This document shows positions 18,909-27,362 of a stretch of 64,000 bases of DNA, in pieces. The notes under the pieces were generated by a model. It searched no databases. It worked only from the letters and a program-made list of their open reading frames with translations, and was not told the origin of the DNA. The stretch spans positions 620,001-684,000 of the forward strand of contig NZ_JANINP010000007.1 of the NCBI RefSeq assembly GCF_024508665.1, given 5' to 3'. The DNA is from Sphingomonas sp. (lineage in GTDB: Bacteria > Pseudomonadota > Alphaproteobacteria > Sphingomonadales > Sphingomonadaceae). A program made the translations under genes and the position numbers. Within the stretch, counting starts at the first letter, position 1. Each line of letters begins with the position of its first letter.

Positions 18909-19538
18909 CTATTTCGCCGTTCGTGCTCGTCGGCCCTGTGTCAATCGGCGAGTAGACTTGGTGCTGCCTTCTGATGGCAATGACACCGAAACGAGCGGTC
19001 GCTCGGCGCGCTCGGCTAGCTGGCTTCCCGCGGCAATCAGGTCGAGGAAGAAATGAGCGACGTACCCACCATCTTCCACGATCTGCGCGATGTCACGAAC
19101 GAGGGAGGCCGCGCCACCATCGCCCCGCCAGAGATATGCAAATTGCTCTGGAGACCCGGCGATCTCGGAAGCGATTGCTTCGCTAGCCTCAAACGCAGAC
19201 AGAAAATCCGATTGGGCAGCTTGATCGCCTCGGACCTCACACGCGCCGTCGTGGTTCAAGAGCGAGAAAAGCAGCACCAGCCTGGCCGCGGCCGCGCCGA
19301 TCTCTCCGCTCTCTGATGGCGCAATCCCATTCAGTGACAGCAAGTAGCGCACCTGTATCTCAGCTACCTCGAGCGAATCAAACGACGCCCGCTTGCCACT
19401 ACCACCGGGAAGCTGCCCTCTGGCACGCCACGCTCTTTGCAGCGGCAGCGGAATGCCCGCTATCGTCGCAAGTTCGCTGGCGGAGAACCTGGCCAGCTCC
19501 CAAGAGCCGCCTTGCTCGGCGATCGCCCGCCGCTTCAT
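18909..19538 (-). CDS. MerR-like HTH protein, probable island regulator
   Basis: The protein is 209 residues. The N-terminal part (about 15-70) reads like a MerR/excisionase-type winged helix: FSASELATIAGIP, RAWRARGQLPGG, then SFDSLEVAEIQVRYLL. The remainder is a helical domain of unknown type with a basic tail (TKSTRRLTQGRRARTAK). The ATG overlaps the stop of the 69-residue gene upstream (ATGA), so the two are co-translated. It faces the recombinase cassette across a control region containing a 12-base palindrome, which it may bind. It could instead be an excision factor for the island. Confidence 0.55.
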   Translation of the reverse strand: MKRRAIAEQGGSWELARFSASELATIAGIPLPLQRAWRARGQLPGGSGKRASFDSLEVAEIQVRYLLSLNGIAPSESGEIGAAAARLVLLFSLLNHDGACEVRGDQAAQSDFLSAFEASEAIASEIAGSPEQFAYLWRGDGGAASLVRDIAQIVEDGGYVAHFFLDLIAAGSQLAERAERPLVSVSLPSEGSTKSTRRLTQGRRARTAK

Positions 19539-19744
19539 AACGTAGTAGCTTCCGCAATCATCTGGATGCGCGAAATCGGGATCAGAACGCGCACGGGTTC
19601 GTATCCGGTAGCCTCATCCGCCACACAGCCTTCCAAGAAGCGGTTGGTCTGAAACTGCCGACTCAGTTCGCCAATATCGTTAGCATCAACCTCAACGGTT
19701 GGAGCGTTCTGGGCGCCGACCAGAAAGATACGAAAAGCCGCCAT
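19535..19744 (-). CDS. Small protein of unknown function, coupled to the MerR-like gene
   Basis: The protein is 69 residues (starts MAAFRIFLVGAQ), overlapping the MerR-like gene by four bases. The sequence looks like a small alpha/beta protein; I recognise no family. The divergent small ORF and recombinase on the other side of the control region suggest that both belong to the maintenance module of the mobile island. Confidence 0.5.
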   Translation of the reverse strand: MAAFRIFLVGAQNAPTVEVDANDIGELSRQFQTNRFLEGCVADEATGYEPVRVLIPISRIQMIAEATTL

Positions 19745-19811
19745 GCAACGGCTTTCGCACGACTCCTCGTCACGCGCAACGCCTGATGTTGCGTGCTACT
19801 GTATCAGTATG

Positions 19812-19873
19812 ACGCAAAGCGCTTCAGGAGCATGCTTTGCGTGCGATTGTAACGTTACAGCGATTACTGTAAC
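19812..19873. promoter_or_regulatory. Divergent control region with inverted repeats
   Basis: Between the MerR-like pair (minus) and the small ORF plus recombinase (plus) lie a 9-base perfect inverted repeat, ACGCAAAGC at 19812-19820 and GCTTTGCGT at 19834-19842, and a perfect 12-base palindrome, TGTAACGTTACA at 19848-19859. A further half-site TGTAAC occurs at 19868-19873. The layout is typical of operators controlling a divergent promoter pair. Confidence 0.5.
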
Positions 19874-19929
19874 GGAGTACTCGCGTCAGACGGGATTGGC
19901 CGGCTGGTCGGTAAAACGGAGGTTAACAG

Positions 19930-20112
19930 ATGGAGCCTAACTTGCCCGTGGGTCGCCGCGAGCGCCAGCTTCTTCGGTCTCACACGTCGGCCGCTCGTCG
20001 TCGGCTCACGATCAGTTTCCCTGCCGACATTGTCGTTTCTACGGCGGAGGTGGAGGTGTTCGGCTCGCTGATTGCGGCGAATGACAATCTGCTCGTGGAC
20101 CAGACGCAGTGA
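19930..20112 (+). CDS. 60-residue protein preceding the serine recombinase
   Basis: It starts at ATG 19930 with GGAGG seven bases upstream (19918-19922) and ends overlapping the recombinase start (GTGA), so it is probably translated. The sequence is basic at the N terminus (GRRERQLLRS, AARRRL) and acidic later. No family is recognised. Its coupling suggests a role in recombinase expression or directionality, or simply a leader that enables translation of the recombinase. Confidence 0.5.
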   Translation: MEPNLPVGRRERQLLRSHTSAARRRLTISFPADIVVSTAEVEVFGSLIAANDNLLVDQTQ

Positions 20113-21671
20113 ACGCGATTCCTGTCGCCTCGTACCTTCGCGTATCGACGGGCCGGCAGGCCGAGGAAGGTCTCTCGATCCTCGACCAGCGAAACAGCAT
20201 CCAGAAGTACGTCGACGAGAAGGGCTGGCTGCTGGTGCAGGAATTCGAAGAGCGGGGAGCGAGCGGCCGCACGGACCAGCGCCCGGTATTCCAAGCGATG
20301 ATCGATCAAGCGCTTCAGAAGCCGCCGCCGTTTCGCAAACTGCTCGTCCATAGCTACTCGCGCTTCGCCCGCGATGAGATGCTGTTCGAGTGGTACGGGC
20401 GCAAAATGCGCAAAAATGGTGTCGAACTAGTCTCCATCACCCAGGACTTTGGGGATGGACCCGCTGGTGACCTGACCCGCCGCATCATGGCCCTTACCGA
20501 CGAGTTGAACAGCGCAGAAACCGCTAAACACGTACGTCGAACGATGCTGGAGAACCATCGTCAGGGATTCTGGAACGGCTCAGCTGCCCCATTGGGCTAC
20601 CGCTCAGTGGTCGCCGAGATGCGCGGCCATAAGGCGAAGAAGAAGCTGGAGGTTGACCCTGAAGGTGCAGAGACGATCCGGCTGATCTTCCAGCTCTACC
20701 TTGAGGGTGACGGTGTCAACGGCCCGCTGGGGATCAAGAATACGGTTCGCTATCTCAACGATCATGGCTTCAAGAACGCAGCCGGTCGGACCTTCCAGGT
20801 GAGTCTTGTTGAGAAGATCCTCAAGGACGAGGTGTACGTTGGTCGGGCGTACTACAATGTCAGGGACAGCCAAACCCGCACGATCAGGCCGAGAGAGGAG
20901 TGGATCTGTCAGTCTGTGCCGCCCATCATAAGCGAAGAGACGTTCCAGCGCGTCCAAACGAAGCTGGCGCTTCAGGCTCCGGCGAATTTCGCTCCCCGGT
21001 TGGTGAATGGCAATCCTCTTCTCAGCGGTCTCGTGATCTGCGGCGGTTGCGGCTCTCCCATGAGGCGCCTGACCGCCAAATATGGACGCTTCGCATACTT
21101 CCGGTGTGGGACCCGGGCGCGGACTGGCAGTTGTCCTGGAGGAACTACGGCAGGAATCAACGAAGCCCAACTCGACGCCTTGGTGATGGAAGCACTTCTG
21201 GATCGCTTGCTGACTGCCGAACGCGTGCAGACCATCATCGGAGAAGTGTCGGCAGCGAGGAAATCAGGGGCCGAAAATGCCACAACCACGTTAGCTCGGC
21301 TGAAGTCCCAGTTGACGGAGTCCAGCAACAAGCTGGCACGTATGATGAGCGCGCTCGCCAATGGGGTGGTGCAGCCGTCCGAGACGTTCAAGAAAACTGT
21401 GCAATCAATCGAAGCGGAGCGTACGCGGGTCGCCGACCTGATTTCGGCGCAAGAACGCCTCGTCGAAACAGAGGTACGCGCGGTAACGCTCGAAGAAGCC
21501 GCCCAACTGGCCAACGTGCTTCGAGTCAAGCTAGAGGGAAGCAAGCCCGCACTGAAGAAGCGCATCGTTCGCTCATTCGTGCAGCAAATTATCGTCGGCG
21601 ACGAGGAGATCGCCATCGTGGGCGCTAAATCAGACCTCTGTGAGGTCGTTACTGGAGGAGGAAAGAAGTGA
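20109..21671 (+). CDS. Large serine recombinase (site-specific integrase)
   Basis: The protein is 520 residues from GTG 20109. The resolvase N-terminal domain shows YLRVSTGRQ with nucleophile Ser13 and the downstream arginine-containing helix (SRFARDEML). A Recombinase domain follows (GFWNGSAAPLGYR to about residue 290), then a zinc ribbon (CGGCGSPMRRL and FRCGTRARTGSC) and a long helical, coiled-coil-like tail. The order matches large serine integrases of phages and genomic islands. It ends 54 bases before tRNA-Ala, suggesting that the island inserted in or beside that locus and that this is its right end. Confidence 0.9.
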   Translation: MNAIPVASYLRVSTGRQAEEGLSILDQRNSIQKYVDEKGWLLVQEFEERGASGRTDQRPVFQAMIDQALQKPPPFRKLLVHSYSRFARDEMLFEWYGRKMRKNGVELVSITQDFGDGPAGDLTRRIMALTDELNSAETAKHVRRTMLENHRQGFWNGSAAPLGYRSVVAEMRGHKAKKKLEVDPEGAETIRLIFQLYLEGDGVNGPLGIKNTVRYLNDHGFKNAAGRTFQVSLVEKILKDEVYVGRAYYNVRDSQTRTIRPREEWICQSVPPIISEETFQRVQTKLALQAPANFAPRLVNGNPLLSGLVICGGCGSPMRRLTAKYGRFAYFRCGTRARTGSCPGGTTAGINEAQLDALVMEALLDRLLTAERVQTIIGEVSAARKSGAENATTTLARLKSQLTESSNKLARMMSALANGVVQPSETFKKTVQSIEAERTRVADLISAQERLVETEVRAVTLEEAAQLANVLRVKLEGSKPALKKRIVRSFVQQIIVGDEEIAIVGAKSDLCEVVTGGGKK

Positions 21672-21692
21672 GCGATTTCAATCAGCGGCAAT

Positions 21693-21729
21693 CACCACGC
21701 CCGGTACCTACTTTTGACCGGGCGTGGTG
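21693..21729. repeat. 13-bp perfect inverted repeat overlapping the tRNA-Ala 3' end
   Basis: CACCACGCCCGGT at 21693-21705 and its exact complement at 21717-21729 surround an 11-base loop. The right arm covers the encoded CCA end of tRNA-Ala. No T run follows on either strand. It may be a transcription stop or processing hairpin for the tRNA, or part of the attachment site of the serine recombinase. Confidence 0.55.
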
Positions 21730-21800
21730 GAGCTGAGGGGAATCGAACCCCTGACCTCTGCAGTGCGATTGCAGCGCTCTCCCATCTGAGCTACAGCCCC
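21725..21800 (-). tRNA. tRNA-Ala (anticodon CGC)
   Basis: A 76-nt cloverleaf on the minus strand starting GGGGCTGTAGCTCAG and ending with encoded CCA. The anticodon stem CTGCA/TGCAG closes the loop ATCGCAC, giving anticodon CGC (codon GCG). The acceptor stem has the G3-U70 wobble pair that defines alanine tRNAs. The T loop GGTTCGATTCC is standard. Confidence 0.97.
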
Positions 21801-21840
21801 GCCCACGCCGCAAGGGCGCTTCCGCCCTTGGGAGCGCGAG

Positions 21841-21869
21841 CCTCTAGCGACCATTTTCCGGCTTTGCAA
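21841..21869 (-). promoter_or_regulatory. Candidate promoter for tRNA-Ala
   Basis: On the minus strand TTGCAA (21864-21869) and TAGAGG (21841-21846) are separated by 17 bases, about 40 bases upstream of the tRNA 5' end. A short hairpin (AAGGGCG/CGCCCTT) lies between promoter and tRNA. Based only on resemblance to the sigma-70 consensus. Confidence 0.35.
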
Positions 21870-22052
21870 CACGCGGTCTGCCGCGTTGGCCAAACAGGTC
21901 GCGCCCAGCTGACGGACAACCTCGTTAATCTGCATCAAGCGGTCGCTGAATTGCGGAACTGGCTGCCTCTGCACCCCGTTTAGGAGCGCAGGCGGGCGCG
22001 GTTCCCCCCTTTGCCGCGCCCGCCGTCCAAACCCGATGAGAGGACCCGCCAG

Positions 22053-23051
22053 ATGGCATATGAACGCTACCCTCGCGGCAATTCGCTGCAAGGCGATTAT
22101 TCCGCACCCGGCGACGACAATTACGGTCGCGATTATGGCTCGGGCCAGGATCGCACCTATACCAGCGCGCGCGAATATGAGGCCGCCGGCATGATCGGCC
22201 CGCGCCGAGGCGCGGATTATGATCGCGACGATTATGACCGCGGCTATTACAGCCGGGGCCGCAGCTCGAACTTTGCCAATCGCGAATATGATTACGGCTC
22301 GGGCTCACGCTATCGCGGCGGCTACGCGTCCGATCGCAACCGCTTCACCGACCCCGGCGATCGCCGCGACGACGATCGCGATTACGGGCGTTCCGATATG
22401 TATCGCGGTCGGCGGAGCTTTGGTCGCGGATATGACCGTGACCCCCGCGACTATAGCTATGACGACCGCAATTTCTTCGCGCGTGCCGGCGACGAAGTAC
22501 GGTCTTGGTTCGGCGACGAAGAGGCTGAGCGCCGGCGTGAAGCGGATCAGCGCTATGATCAGCGTTATGGCGGTCAGGGCGGCTATCGCGGCGACGACGA
22601 CTATCACAGCTGGCGCGCCGGTCAGATCGCTGCACTTGATCGCGATTATGACGAATATCGCCGAGAGAATCAGCAGCGTTTCTCGAACGAATTCGGCAGC
22701 TGGCGCAACGAACGGCAGACGCAGCGATCGAGCCTGCAGCGCGTCACCGAGCATATGGACGTGGTCGGCTCGGACGGCGAACATATCGGCACGGTCGACA
22801 AGGTCCGCGGCGATCGCATCCTGCTGACCAAGAGCGATGCAGACGCCGGCGGGCGCCATCATTCGATCCCGTCGCGCTGGATCGACCGCGTCGACGACAA
22901 GGTGATCGTGCGCAAGACAGCCGAGGAGGCCAAGGCGCATTGGCGTGACGAAGAGCGGAGCGCGTTCTTCGGCGGTGACAGCGCCGGCCGTGATCAGGAG
23001 GAGGGCGGCGATGGCCGCATCCTCAATCGCAGCTTCTCGGGCACCTATTGA
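22053..23051 (+). CDS. Arg/Tyr/Gly/Asp-rich protein with C-terminal DUF2171 domain
   Basis: The protein is 332 residues from ATG 22053; an in-frame upstream start at 22011 has no RBS, whereas GAGAGGA precedes 22053. The first ~230 residues are low-complexity, rich in RDYDRD and GGYRG patterns with very high Tyr/Arg/Asp/Gly. The C-terminal part (MDVVGSDGEHIGTVDKV to KVIVRKTAEEA) is a PRC-barrel-like DUF2171 domain. No signal peptide or membrane segment is visible. Such proteins are common in sphingomonads; the function is unknown, and the disordered half could bind nucleic acid or act in stress. Confidence 0.75.
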   Translation: MAYERYPRGNSLQGDYSAPGDDNYGRDYGSGQDRTYTSAREYEAAGMIGPRRGADYDRDDYDRGYYSRGRSSNFANREYDYGSGSRYRGGYASDRNRFTDPGDRRDDDRDYGRSDMYRGRRSFGRGYDRDPRDYSYDDRNFFARAGDEVRSWFGDEEAERRREADQRYDQRYGGQGGYRGDDDYHSWRAGQIAALDRDYDEYRRENQQRFSNEFGSWRNERQTQRSSLQRVTEHMDVVGSDGEHIGTVDKVRGDRILLTKSDADAGGRHHSIPSRWIDRVDDKVIVRKTAEEAKAHWRDEERSAFFGGDSAGRDQEEGGDGRILNRSFSGTY

Positions 23052-23061
23052 GCAAGCCGCA

Positions 23062-23089
23062 GGGGCTCGGACAACACCGTCCGGGCCCC
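23062..23089. terminator. Hairpin terminator between convergent genes
   Basis: An 11-bp stem (GGGGCTCGGAC with GTCCGGGCCCC, one G-U pair) with a 6-base loop, followed on the plus strand by ATTTC. It lies between the DUF2171 gene and the convergent citrate-synthase-family gene and may serve both. Confidence 0.55.
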
Positions 23090-23102
23090 ATTTCATGTCC
23101 CG

Positions 23103-24236
23103 CTATTGGCCCTTTCCAGCCGCATCGACCGTCAGCCCTTGATAATAAGCTCGCGGCCGGATCACCGCGGCGCTGGCCGATTGCTCGATGGCGTGTGCCG
23201 CCCAGCCGACCCCGCGCGCGGTGGCAAAGAGCTGGAACGGCGCGTCGGCGGGCAGGCCGGCGGCGACCGATATTGCAAGCAGGGCAAAGTCGATATTGGG
23301 CAGAGCCTCGGTCGCATCGACGACGGCGTCGCGCAGCTCGACGAGCGCCGGGTCGAGCGTGACCAGCGGCAGCAGAGCGGCGGCGCGCGGATCGCCGTGC
23401 GGGTAGAGGGGATGTCCGAACCCCGGCAGGCCGTGCCCGGCCGCCAGCCACCGTGCCACCGCCGCCTCGACACCATTCGCCCTGGCTTCCGCCGCCAGCG
23501 CGGCGAGCGCGGTACCGGCACCGCCATGTTTCGGCCCCGACAAGGTCGACAAACCTGCCATCAGGCACGCCGCCATTGGCGATCCGGTCGACGCCGCGAT
23601 CCGCGCGGCAAAGGTCGAGGGATTGAGTTCGTGATCCGCGAGCAGAACCAATGCGCGCCGGACGAGGTCGGTGCCGGCCGCATCAAGCGACCAGCCGCGC
23701 GCCAGGCGCTCGTGGATCGGCCCGTCGCCGACCGCGCCGAACGTGCCGGCGATCGCCGCGATCGCAGCGGCCGCTTCCTGCGCGAGCTTGCTCGACGCGC
23801 GACCGATCATCGGCTTGGCGCCCGCTATCAGCGCCGCCAGCGCTCGGAAGGGATCGCTATCGTCCGACCCCATCGGGAACGCTGCTACCGGCCGTTCCCA
23901 CAGTAACGCCGCGACGTCTTCCAGGGTCGCGTGATCGGCCAGTTCGCTTGCCCGGTGTCCGCGAAAGATCAACTGGCCGTGCGCCACGGTCGAAATCCGC
24001 GTCGGGATGACCGGCTCGCCCCAGGCCATGGCCGATGCCGCGATCGATGCCGTCCGCCGTCCCCGCGCCCGCCGCTTGGTCAGCGCCAGGATGTCGTCGC
24101 CGCGATATTCGCTGCGGCGCGGATCGGCCGCCTCGGCGCGCCGCTCGATCAATCCACGGCTGACATAGGCATAGAGCGTCTGTGGTCGCACGCTCAGCAT
24201 TGCCAATGCTTCTTCGCGGGACAGCCATTCGCGCAT
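23103..24236 (-). CDS. Citrate synthase family protein with N-terminal HTH domain
   Basis: The protein is 377 residues. The first ~60 form a MerR/HTH_17-like DNA-binding domain (LSREEALAMLSVRPQTLYAYVSRG), followed by a citrate synthase fold: QLIFRGHRASELA, DHELNPSTFAAR with the active-site His, and LPGFGHPLYPHGDPRA. It is divergent from a second citrate-synthase-family gene with a palindrome between them. Substrate (oxaloacetate/acetyl-CoA or propionyl-CoA) cannot be decided. The fused DNA-binding domain suggests autoregulation or regulation of the neighbour. Confidence 0.8.
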   Translation of the reverse strand: MREWLSREEALAMLSVRPQTLYAYVSRGLIERRAEAADPRRSEYRGDDILALTKRRARGRRTASIAASAMAWGEPVIPTRISTVAHGQLIFRGHRASELADHATLEDVAALLWERPVAAFPMGSDDSDPFRALAALIAGAKPMIGRASSKLAQEAAAAIAAIAGTFGAVGDGPIHERLARGWSLDAAGTDLVRRALVLLADHELNPSTFAARIAASTGSPMAACLMAGLSTLSGPKHGGAGTALAALAAEARANGVEAAVARWLAAGHGLPGFGHPLYPHGDPRAAALLPLVTLDPALVELRDAVVDATEALPNIDFALLAISVAAGLPADAPFQLFATARGVGWAAHAIEQSASAAVIRPRAYYQGLTVDAAGKGQ

Positions 24237-24266
24237 GATTGATTCACTTGATCAAGATTGATTGAC
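24237..24266. promoter_or_regulatory. Candidate operator between divergent citrate-synthase-type genes
   Basis: A perfect palindrome CTTGATCAAG (24247-24256) is flanked on both sides by GATTGAT repeats. It starts immediately upstream of the HTH-citrate synthase ATG. Position and symmetry fit a binding site for the HTH domain of that protein. Confidence 0.4.
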
Positions 24267-24314
24267 GGTTGCGACACGACCATGTGGCCCGCGTCACGTC
24301 AAGGAGGTCGATCG

Positions 24315-25379
24315 ATGAACGGTCTGGAAGATGTCGTCGCGGCGGAAACCGTGCTCTCCGATGTCGATGGCGAAGCGGGGCGGTTGATCATTCGCGGGCA
24401 TCCGTTGGAGGCGCTCGCCGGACATTGGACGTTCGAACAGACCGTGCATCTGTTGTTCGGCGGTTTCTTTGACGACCTGCCAGACCCCGAGCGCTTGGCC
24501 GCGACGCTGGGGCAAGCGCGCGTCGACGCGTTCGACCGCGCGCGTCCGTTGCTGCCGCTGCTGGCGGACCTGCCCGTTTATGATGCGATGCGTGCCGCGC
24601 TCGCGCCGCTGCCCGACGGGATAACGCTCGACGACGCGCTACGCCTGGTCGCCGCGCCTGCCGTGCTGATCCCCGCTCTGCTTCGCCAGTCGACCGGAGA
24701 GGGTCCAATGGCCCCCGATCCATCGCGCGGGCACGCCGAAGATGTGGTGCGGATGCTTGGCCGCGATACAGGTGGTGCGGCGCTTGACGCCTATCTGGTC
24801 ACCGTCAGCGACCATGGCCTCAATGCTTCGACCTTTGCCGCGCGCGTCGTCGCGTCGACCCAGGCCGGGCTGACGTCGGCGGTGCTGGCGGGACTGGGTG
24901 CGCTGAAGGGCCCGCTCCATGGCGGCGCCCCCGGGCCGGTGATCGAAATGCTCGATGCGATCGCGGACGAAGGAGACGCGCGCGCCTGGATCGACCAGGC
25001 GCTCAATCGCGGCGAGCGGCTGATGGGCTTCGGCCACCGCATCTATCGCGTCCGCGATCCACGCGCAGATGCCTTGAAGGCCGCACTCCACACGATCGAT
25101 CGTGTCGGCGGCCGGCTGGAATTCGCCGAGCAGGTCGAACGCGTCGCGCTCGCCGCCTTGCGCCAGCGCAAGCAAAGCCGTGTCATCAAAACCAATGTCG
25201 AATTCTACACCGCATTGCTGCTTGAAGCGGTCGGCTTTCCAAAGGAAAGCTTCACCGGCGTGTTCGCGATGGGCCGCGTGGTTGGCTGGATCGCTCATGC
25301 CCGCGAGCAAGCGCTCACCGGCCGTTTGATCAGGCCGAAGTCGGTCTATGTCGAGGAGGGCAGGGCCCGCGCCGCTTAG
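24315..25379 (+). CDS. Citrate synthase / 2-methylcitrate synthase family enzyme
   Basis: The protein is 354 residues from ATG 24315, chosen over 24258 because AAGGAGG sits at 24301-24307. Motifs: RLIIRGHPLEALAG, DHGLNASTFAARV with active-site His, GPLHGGAPG, and MGFGHRIYRVRDPRA with the second catalytic His. It lacks an HTH and probably forms a heteromeric or paralogous pair with the divergent gene. The core citrate synthase gltA is usually longer and elsewhere, so this may act on propionyl-CoA or be an auxiliary enzyme. Its stop overlaps the stop of the convergent oxidoreductase. Confidence 0.8.
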   Translation: MNGLEDVVAAETVLSDVDGEAGRLIIRGHPLEALAGHWTFEQTVHLLFGGFFDDLPDPERLAATLGQARVDAFDRARPLLPLLADLPVYDAMRAALAPLPDGITLDDALRLVAAPAVLIPALLRQSTGEGPMAPDPSRGHAEDVVRMLGRDTGGAALDAYLVTVSDHGLNASTFAARVVASTQAGLTSAVLAGLGALKGPLHGGAPGPVIEMLDAIADEGDARAWIDQALNRGERLMGFGHRIYRVRDPRADALKAALHTIDRVGGRLEFAEQVERVALAALRQRKQSRVIKTNVEFYTALLLEAVGFPKESFTGVFAMGRVVGWIAHAREQALTGRLIRPKSVYVEEGRARAA

Positions 25380-26398
25380 AGCGCAACCTCCACTCGCATG
25401 GCGGCGCTGCGCAGGCCGGCGTCGAGCACTTCCATCACCGTAGTCGCTTCGCTCGGCGGCACGGGGTTTGGGCCGTCACCACGTATCGAGGCGGCGAGCG
25501 CCCGCCAGAACTGCCGGTAATCGCCACGCTCGTTGGGAACGGATATTGTGGCGCCATCCTCGCCGATCGTAAGCGCGCCTTCGATCGGATCGACTCCCCA
25601 ATCCTCTCCCTCGGGCGCGCGCCCGGCGAGTGTCGCGGCTTCCTGCGGATCGCTGCCATGCTTGATCCAACTCGCGCGGATGCCGTGCACCGCGAAGCGC
25701 AGGCCGTGTTGCGCAGCAAGCTTGGTCGCGTGCAGGATCACGCGTCGCTGCTCATAGCGCAACACGGCATGGAAATAGTCGGGCGAGGGTGCGCCCTCGC
25801 GCAGGGTCGCCAGGTCGAGGTTGATGCCGTCGGGCCGCCCGAACAGCATCACCGCCTGATCGACGAGATGGGGGCCCAGGTCGAGCCAGACACCGCCCTC
25901 TCGCGCTTCTTTCCACAGACCGGTGGGCGTTGGGCGCCAGCGGTCGAAATGGCTCTCGAACTGGACGATTTCGCCCAGCAAACCTTCCGCGATCAAGCGT
26001 CGCAATGTCAGGAAATCCGCGTCCCAGCGGCGGTTCTGGAATATGGTCACTTGCTTGCCCGCCGTTTCGCCCGCCATTGCTACCCGGCGTGCGTCGGCTA
26101 GACTGGTGGCAAACGGCTTGTCGATCAGCACATGCTTGCCGGCCTCGAGCGCCGCAATTGCATGTTGGGCATGGAGCGGATCGGGGCTGGCGACGATGAT
26201 CAGATCGATCTCCGGCTCGGCCAACAGTGCCGCGACGTCTGGAACGACGGGCATGTCTGGCAGGTCGACATGAACCTTCGCCGGATCGCGCGTGACGACC
26301 GCGCGCAATGCCATCCCTGTGGTGGCACGGACATAGGGCGCATGAAAGGCCCGGCCCGCCAGGCCGTAGCCGATCAAACCGACGCCGATGTCCCGCAT
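25376..26398 (-). CDS. Gfo/Idh/MocA family NAD(P)-dependent oxidoreductase
   Basis: The protein is 340 residues. The N-terminal Rossmann fold opens with IGVGLIGYGLAGRAFHAP; the family motif EAGKHVLIDKP follows near residue 95; GGVWLDLGPHLVDQ (about 180) contains the conserved Asp/His region. These enzymes oxidise sugars, inositol or related polyols; the substrate is unknown. Convergent with the citrate-synthase-type gene, overlapping by four bases at the stops. Confidence 0.85.
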   Translation of the reverse strand: MRDIGVGLIGYGLAGRAFHAPYVRATTGMALRAVVTRDPAKVHVDLPDMPVVPDVAALLAEPEIDLIIVASPDPLHAQHAIAALEAGKHVLIDKPFATSLADARRVAMAGETAGKQVTIFQNRRWDADFLTLRRLIAEGLLGEIVQFESHFDRWRPTPTGLWKEAREGGVWLDLGPHLVDQAVMLFGRPDGINLDLATLREGAPSPDYFHAVLRYEQRRVILHATKLAAQHGLRFAVHGIRASWIKHGSDPQEAATLAGRAPEGEDWGVDPIEGALTIGEDGATISVPNERGDYRQFWRALAASIRGDGPNPVPPSEATTVMEVLDAGLRSAAMRVEVAL

Positions 26399-26508
26399 TG
26401 CCGTGCCCGCTCTTTCGTCAATCGTCCGTCTGTGCTCGGTCGATGAAGTACAGGAGGATCGTGTTTAGTCTCGAACCTCCGCGTATATAACCGCCGCAGA
26501 TCGTGAAT

Positions 26509-27291
26509 CTATTTCGGCCAGGTTTGCGTTGGCGCCGGCGGGACAAGCGGCGAGGGCGATGGTTGAATCGCCTCTCGCCATTCGGGCGATAGATCGGGAA
26601 TGCCCGGCGATGCTGGAAAGCGCGTGCGCGCCGTGGCGAACACGGTTCGCGCCGTCGCCGCGCCCGGCACGGTCGCACTGACGCCCACCCAACGCCAGTG
26701 CCACGGCTCCCACGTCACGCCTTGCTCGTTGCCCGGCGGAAACGACAATTCGAAACCGAATTCGGTTGCATGCGCCAACAGCCATTTACCCGGCGGCGAA
26801 TTGGCGATGCAATCGCTGACATCGCCGCAGCCGGGTGCCAGCGGCCGAACCGCGAAATCGAGCGCATAGCCCGTGGCATGCTCGCTATAGCCGGGCGGGG
26901 CCGAGCTCTTGGCGCGCTCGGCGGCGTCCTTGCATCTTTTGCCCGGCCCGATTTGGCTGCAGAAGATCTGGCGTTGGCGTTCGGTCGTGCGGAAACAGGA
27001 TATGCCGCGCAGCCTGCCTTTGACCCCCGGCACCTGATCGGCGGCGGCGAGCAACTGGGTCACTGCGGCTGCGGCATCACGATGAAGTTGGCAGGGCCGG
27101 CCCATCCCGAAATTCCCGGGAATCGTGACCATGTCGGCCGGATTGCCATCGGGATAGGGAATATGCCCAAGTACACGGCCGTCGGGCAGCGGCTCGACAG
27201 TCTGCCCGTTGCACAAGGTAACGGGGGTCAGCGCGAGAGCCGTGGCAGGAGCGAACAGGGAAAAGGCAACCAGCAGCCACCGCAACGGCAT
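26509..27291 (-). CDS. VanY-type D-alanyl-D-alanine carboxypeptidase (M15), exported
   Basis: The protein is 260 residues with an N-terminal signal peptide (MPLRWLLVAFSLFAPATALA). M15B peptidase motifs: SEHATGYALDF with zinc His and Asp, and WEPWHWRW with the second zinc His. It trims peptidoglycan stem peptides in the periplasm. The Cys-rich segments (SCFRT, CSQIG, CKDAA, GCGDVSDC) probably form disulfides. Start ATG 27291 is preferred to the upstream 27318 because the signal peptide begins there. The C-terminal ~50 residues are Pro/Ser rich and look disordered. Confidence 0.85.
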   Translation of the reverse strand: MPLRWLLVAFSLFAPATALALTPVTLCNGQTVEPLPDGRVLGHIPYPDGNPADMVTIPGNFGMGRPCQLHRDAAAAVTQLLAAADQVPGVKGRLRGISCFRTTERQRQIFCSQIGPGKRCKDAAERAKSSAPPGYSEHATGYALDFAVRPLAPGCGDVSDCIANSPPGKWLLAHATEFGFELSFPPGNEQGVTWEPWHWRWVGVSATVPGAATARTVFATARTRFPASPGIPDLSPEWREAIQPSPSPLVPPAPTQTWPK

Positions 27292-27362
27292 CAACACGCT
27301 CCTGGGGAAACAAAGCACGCAACCACTGGCACGGGCGCGGCTTGAGTGGCAAGGGGTAGGCC

